Shown here: positions 49,859-50,340 of the stretch, piece by piece
Numbering within the stretch: the stretch's first letter is position 1
Layout of the letters: each line of letters starts with the position of its first letter
Assembly (NCBI RefSeq): GCF_016908555.1
Contig: NZ_JAFBEE010000021.1
Coordinates: 1 to 50,340 of the forward strand
Source: Alkaliphilus hydrothermalis
GTDB lineage: Bacteria; Bacillota; Clostridia; Peptostreptococcales; Natronincolaceae
Direction: 5' to 3'
DNA: 50,340 nucleotides
Notes under the pieces: model-generated
Seen by the model: only the letters and a program-made list of their open reading frames with translations
The model's database searches: none
Told to the model about the DNA's origin: nothing
Position numbers and translations under genes: made by a program

Positions 49859-49915
49859 AAGGACTTGTTTAAGAGCTTTATTTAAGGAGCTCTGTAAATG
49901 AGTCCTTTTTGTTTT
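49859..49915 (+). terminator. Nested terminator after lysS
   Basis: AAGGACT (49859-49865) pairs with AGTCCTT (49901-49907); an inner stem AGAGCT (49872-49877) pairs with AGCTCT (49888-49893). TTTTTG follows. Confidence 0.75.
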
Positions 49916-49995
49916 CATAGTTATACAATTTGATATACATGATTAGGTGTAGTTAAGGAAAACGTATTATGGAATAAATTACAACAATAAATTAT

Positions 49996-50025
49996 TTGAC
50001 AGAGCTCGTGTTTTTGTGATATAGT
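49996..50025 (+). promoter_or_regulatory. rRNA operon promoter P1
   Basis: TTGACA (49996-50001), an 18-base spacer and TATAGT (50020-50025), followed by TTGTCGTC at the start region. Confidence 0.8.
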
Positions 50026-50168
50026 ATTACTTGTCGTCACGAGCTAATACAAGATAGTACTTCAACCTTCAAGTATTAATTAATATATTATATGATAGAA
50101 GGAAGGAGACATTTCATAAACAACTCTTTATAGATTATTATTGTAGATATGAAAAAATAAAAAAGTTG

Positions 50169-50197
50169 TTGACAGGCGAGTGTGATTATGATATAGT
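50169..50197 (+). promoter_or_regulatory. rRNA operon promoter P2
   Basis: TTGACA (50169-50174), a 17-base spacer and TATAGT (50192-50197), followed by AAGTCGTC. Its -10 and start region repeat those of P1, 172 bases upstream. Confidence 0.85.
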
Positions 50198-50340
50198 ATT
50201 TAAGTCGTCGAAAGACGATAATGAAAATTAACATCATTAACATTTAGGTCTTTGAAAACTGAACAGTATAGATTTAAGCCAGCATAATTTTTTACGTCAA
50301 TGATGTTAAAAATCTCATAGCTAATCTTTATTATATAATG
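50198..50340 (+). other. Leader of an rRNA operon (16S gene begins beyond the window)
   Basis: GGTCTTTGAAAACTGAACA near 50247-50265 is the boxA-type antitermination sequence seen before 16S genes in Firmicutes. The 16S 5' end (AGAGTTTGATC) is not reached. Gene order lysS-rrn agrees with Bacillus. Confidence 0.75.

Overview
The window (low-GC, ATG/GTG/TTG starts with strong GGAGG-type Shine-Dalgarno sites, gerA/spoIIR/yabS/yabT sporulation genes, sodium-pumping decarboxylase) comes from an endospore-forming anaerobic Clostridia-class Firmicute. Gene content resembles Alkaliphilus/Natronincola-type organisms, but that genus-level guess is inference. No CRISPR array, tRNA, transposase or phage gene was seen.

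Layout. 1-94 holds the 3' end (domains V and VI) of a group II intron. 356-4449 is a gerA-type spore germinant receptor operon. 4577-5242 is spoIIR. 5513-9545 is ddl, a DUF1934 gene, an ArgRS-derived gene lacking the catalytic core, and adenine deaminase. 9675-16609 is a mixed stretch: PrcB-type lipoprotein, DUF4097 protein, two related small membrane proteins flanking a THUMP RNA methyltransferase, a SAM methyltransferase, a histidine phosphatase, a HAD hydrolase and two unlisted small membrane peptides on the minus strand. 16777-21992 is the conserved yabS-yabT-tilS-ftsH block, without the hpt gene usually found between tilS and ftsH. 44098-49767 is pantothenate transporter-coaX-dusB-unknown-greA-lysS, followed by tandem promoters and the leader of an rRNA operon whose 16S gene starts beyond the window. 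In Bacillus these two blocks lie close together.

Between them (22-44 kb) sits a metabolic island. First, a two-subunit class I fumarase, then a complete methylmalonyl-CoA module: split B12-dependent mutase, MeaB chaperone, epimerase, four-subunit Na+-pumping methylmalonyl-CoA decarboxylase, and BirA, which can biotinylate its carrier. This converts succinyl-CoA to propionyl-CoA with sodium export.

Second, a C4-acid module (33-44 kb): thiolase, a PAS-containing sigma-54 activator, CoA transferase, GntP permease, PhaB/FabG-like reductase, PhaJ/MaoC-like (R)-hydratase, short-chain acyl-CoA dehydrogenase and EtfBA. I found three near-consensus sigma-54 (-24/-12) promoters, in front of the thiolase, the CoA transferase operon and the MaoC-acd-etfBA operon. 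My main proposal is that this is a sigma-54 regulon for fermenting (R)-3-hydroxybutyrate (or a related short-chain acid) to acetate and butyrate through the R-stereoisomer route rather than the usual clostridial S route.

Other points of interest: the core-less ArgRS protein, an apparently circularly permuted von Willebrand A protein (YabS), a sigma-F-like promoter before yabS, a perfect sigma-A promoter followed at once by a terminator-like hairpin upstream of greA, and a 53-bp perfect palindrome before the third sigma-54 promoter.
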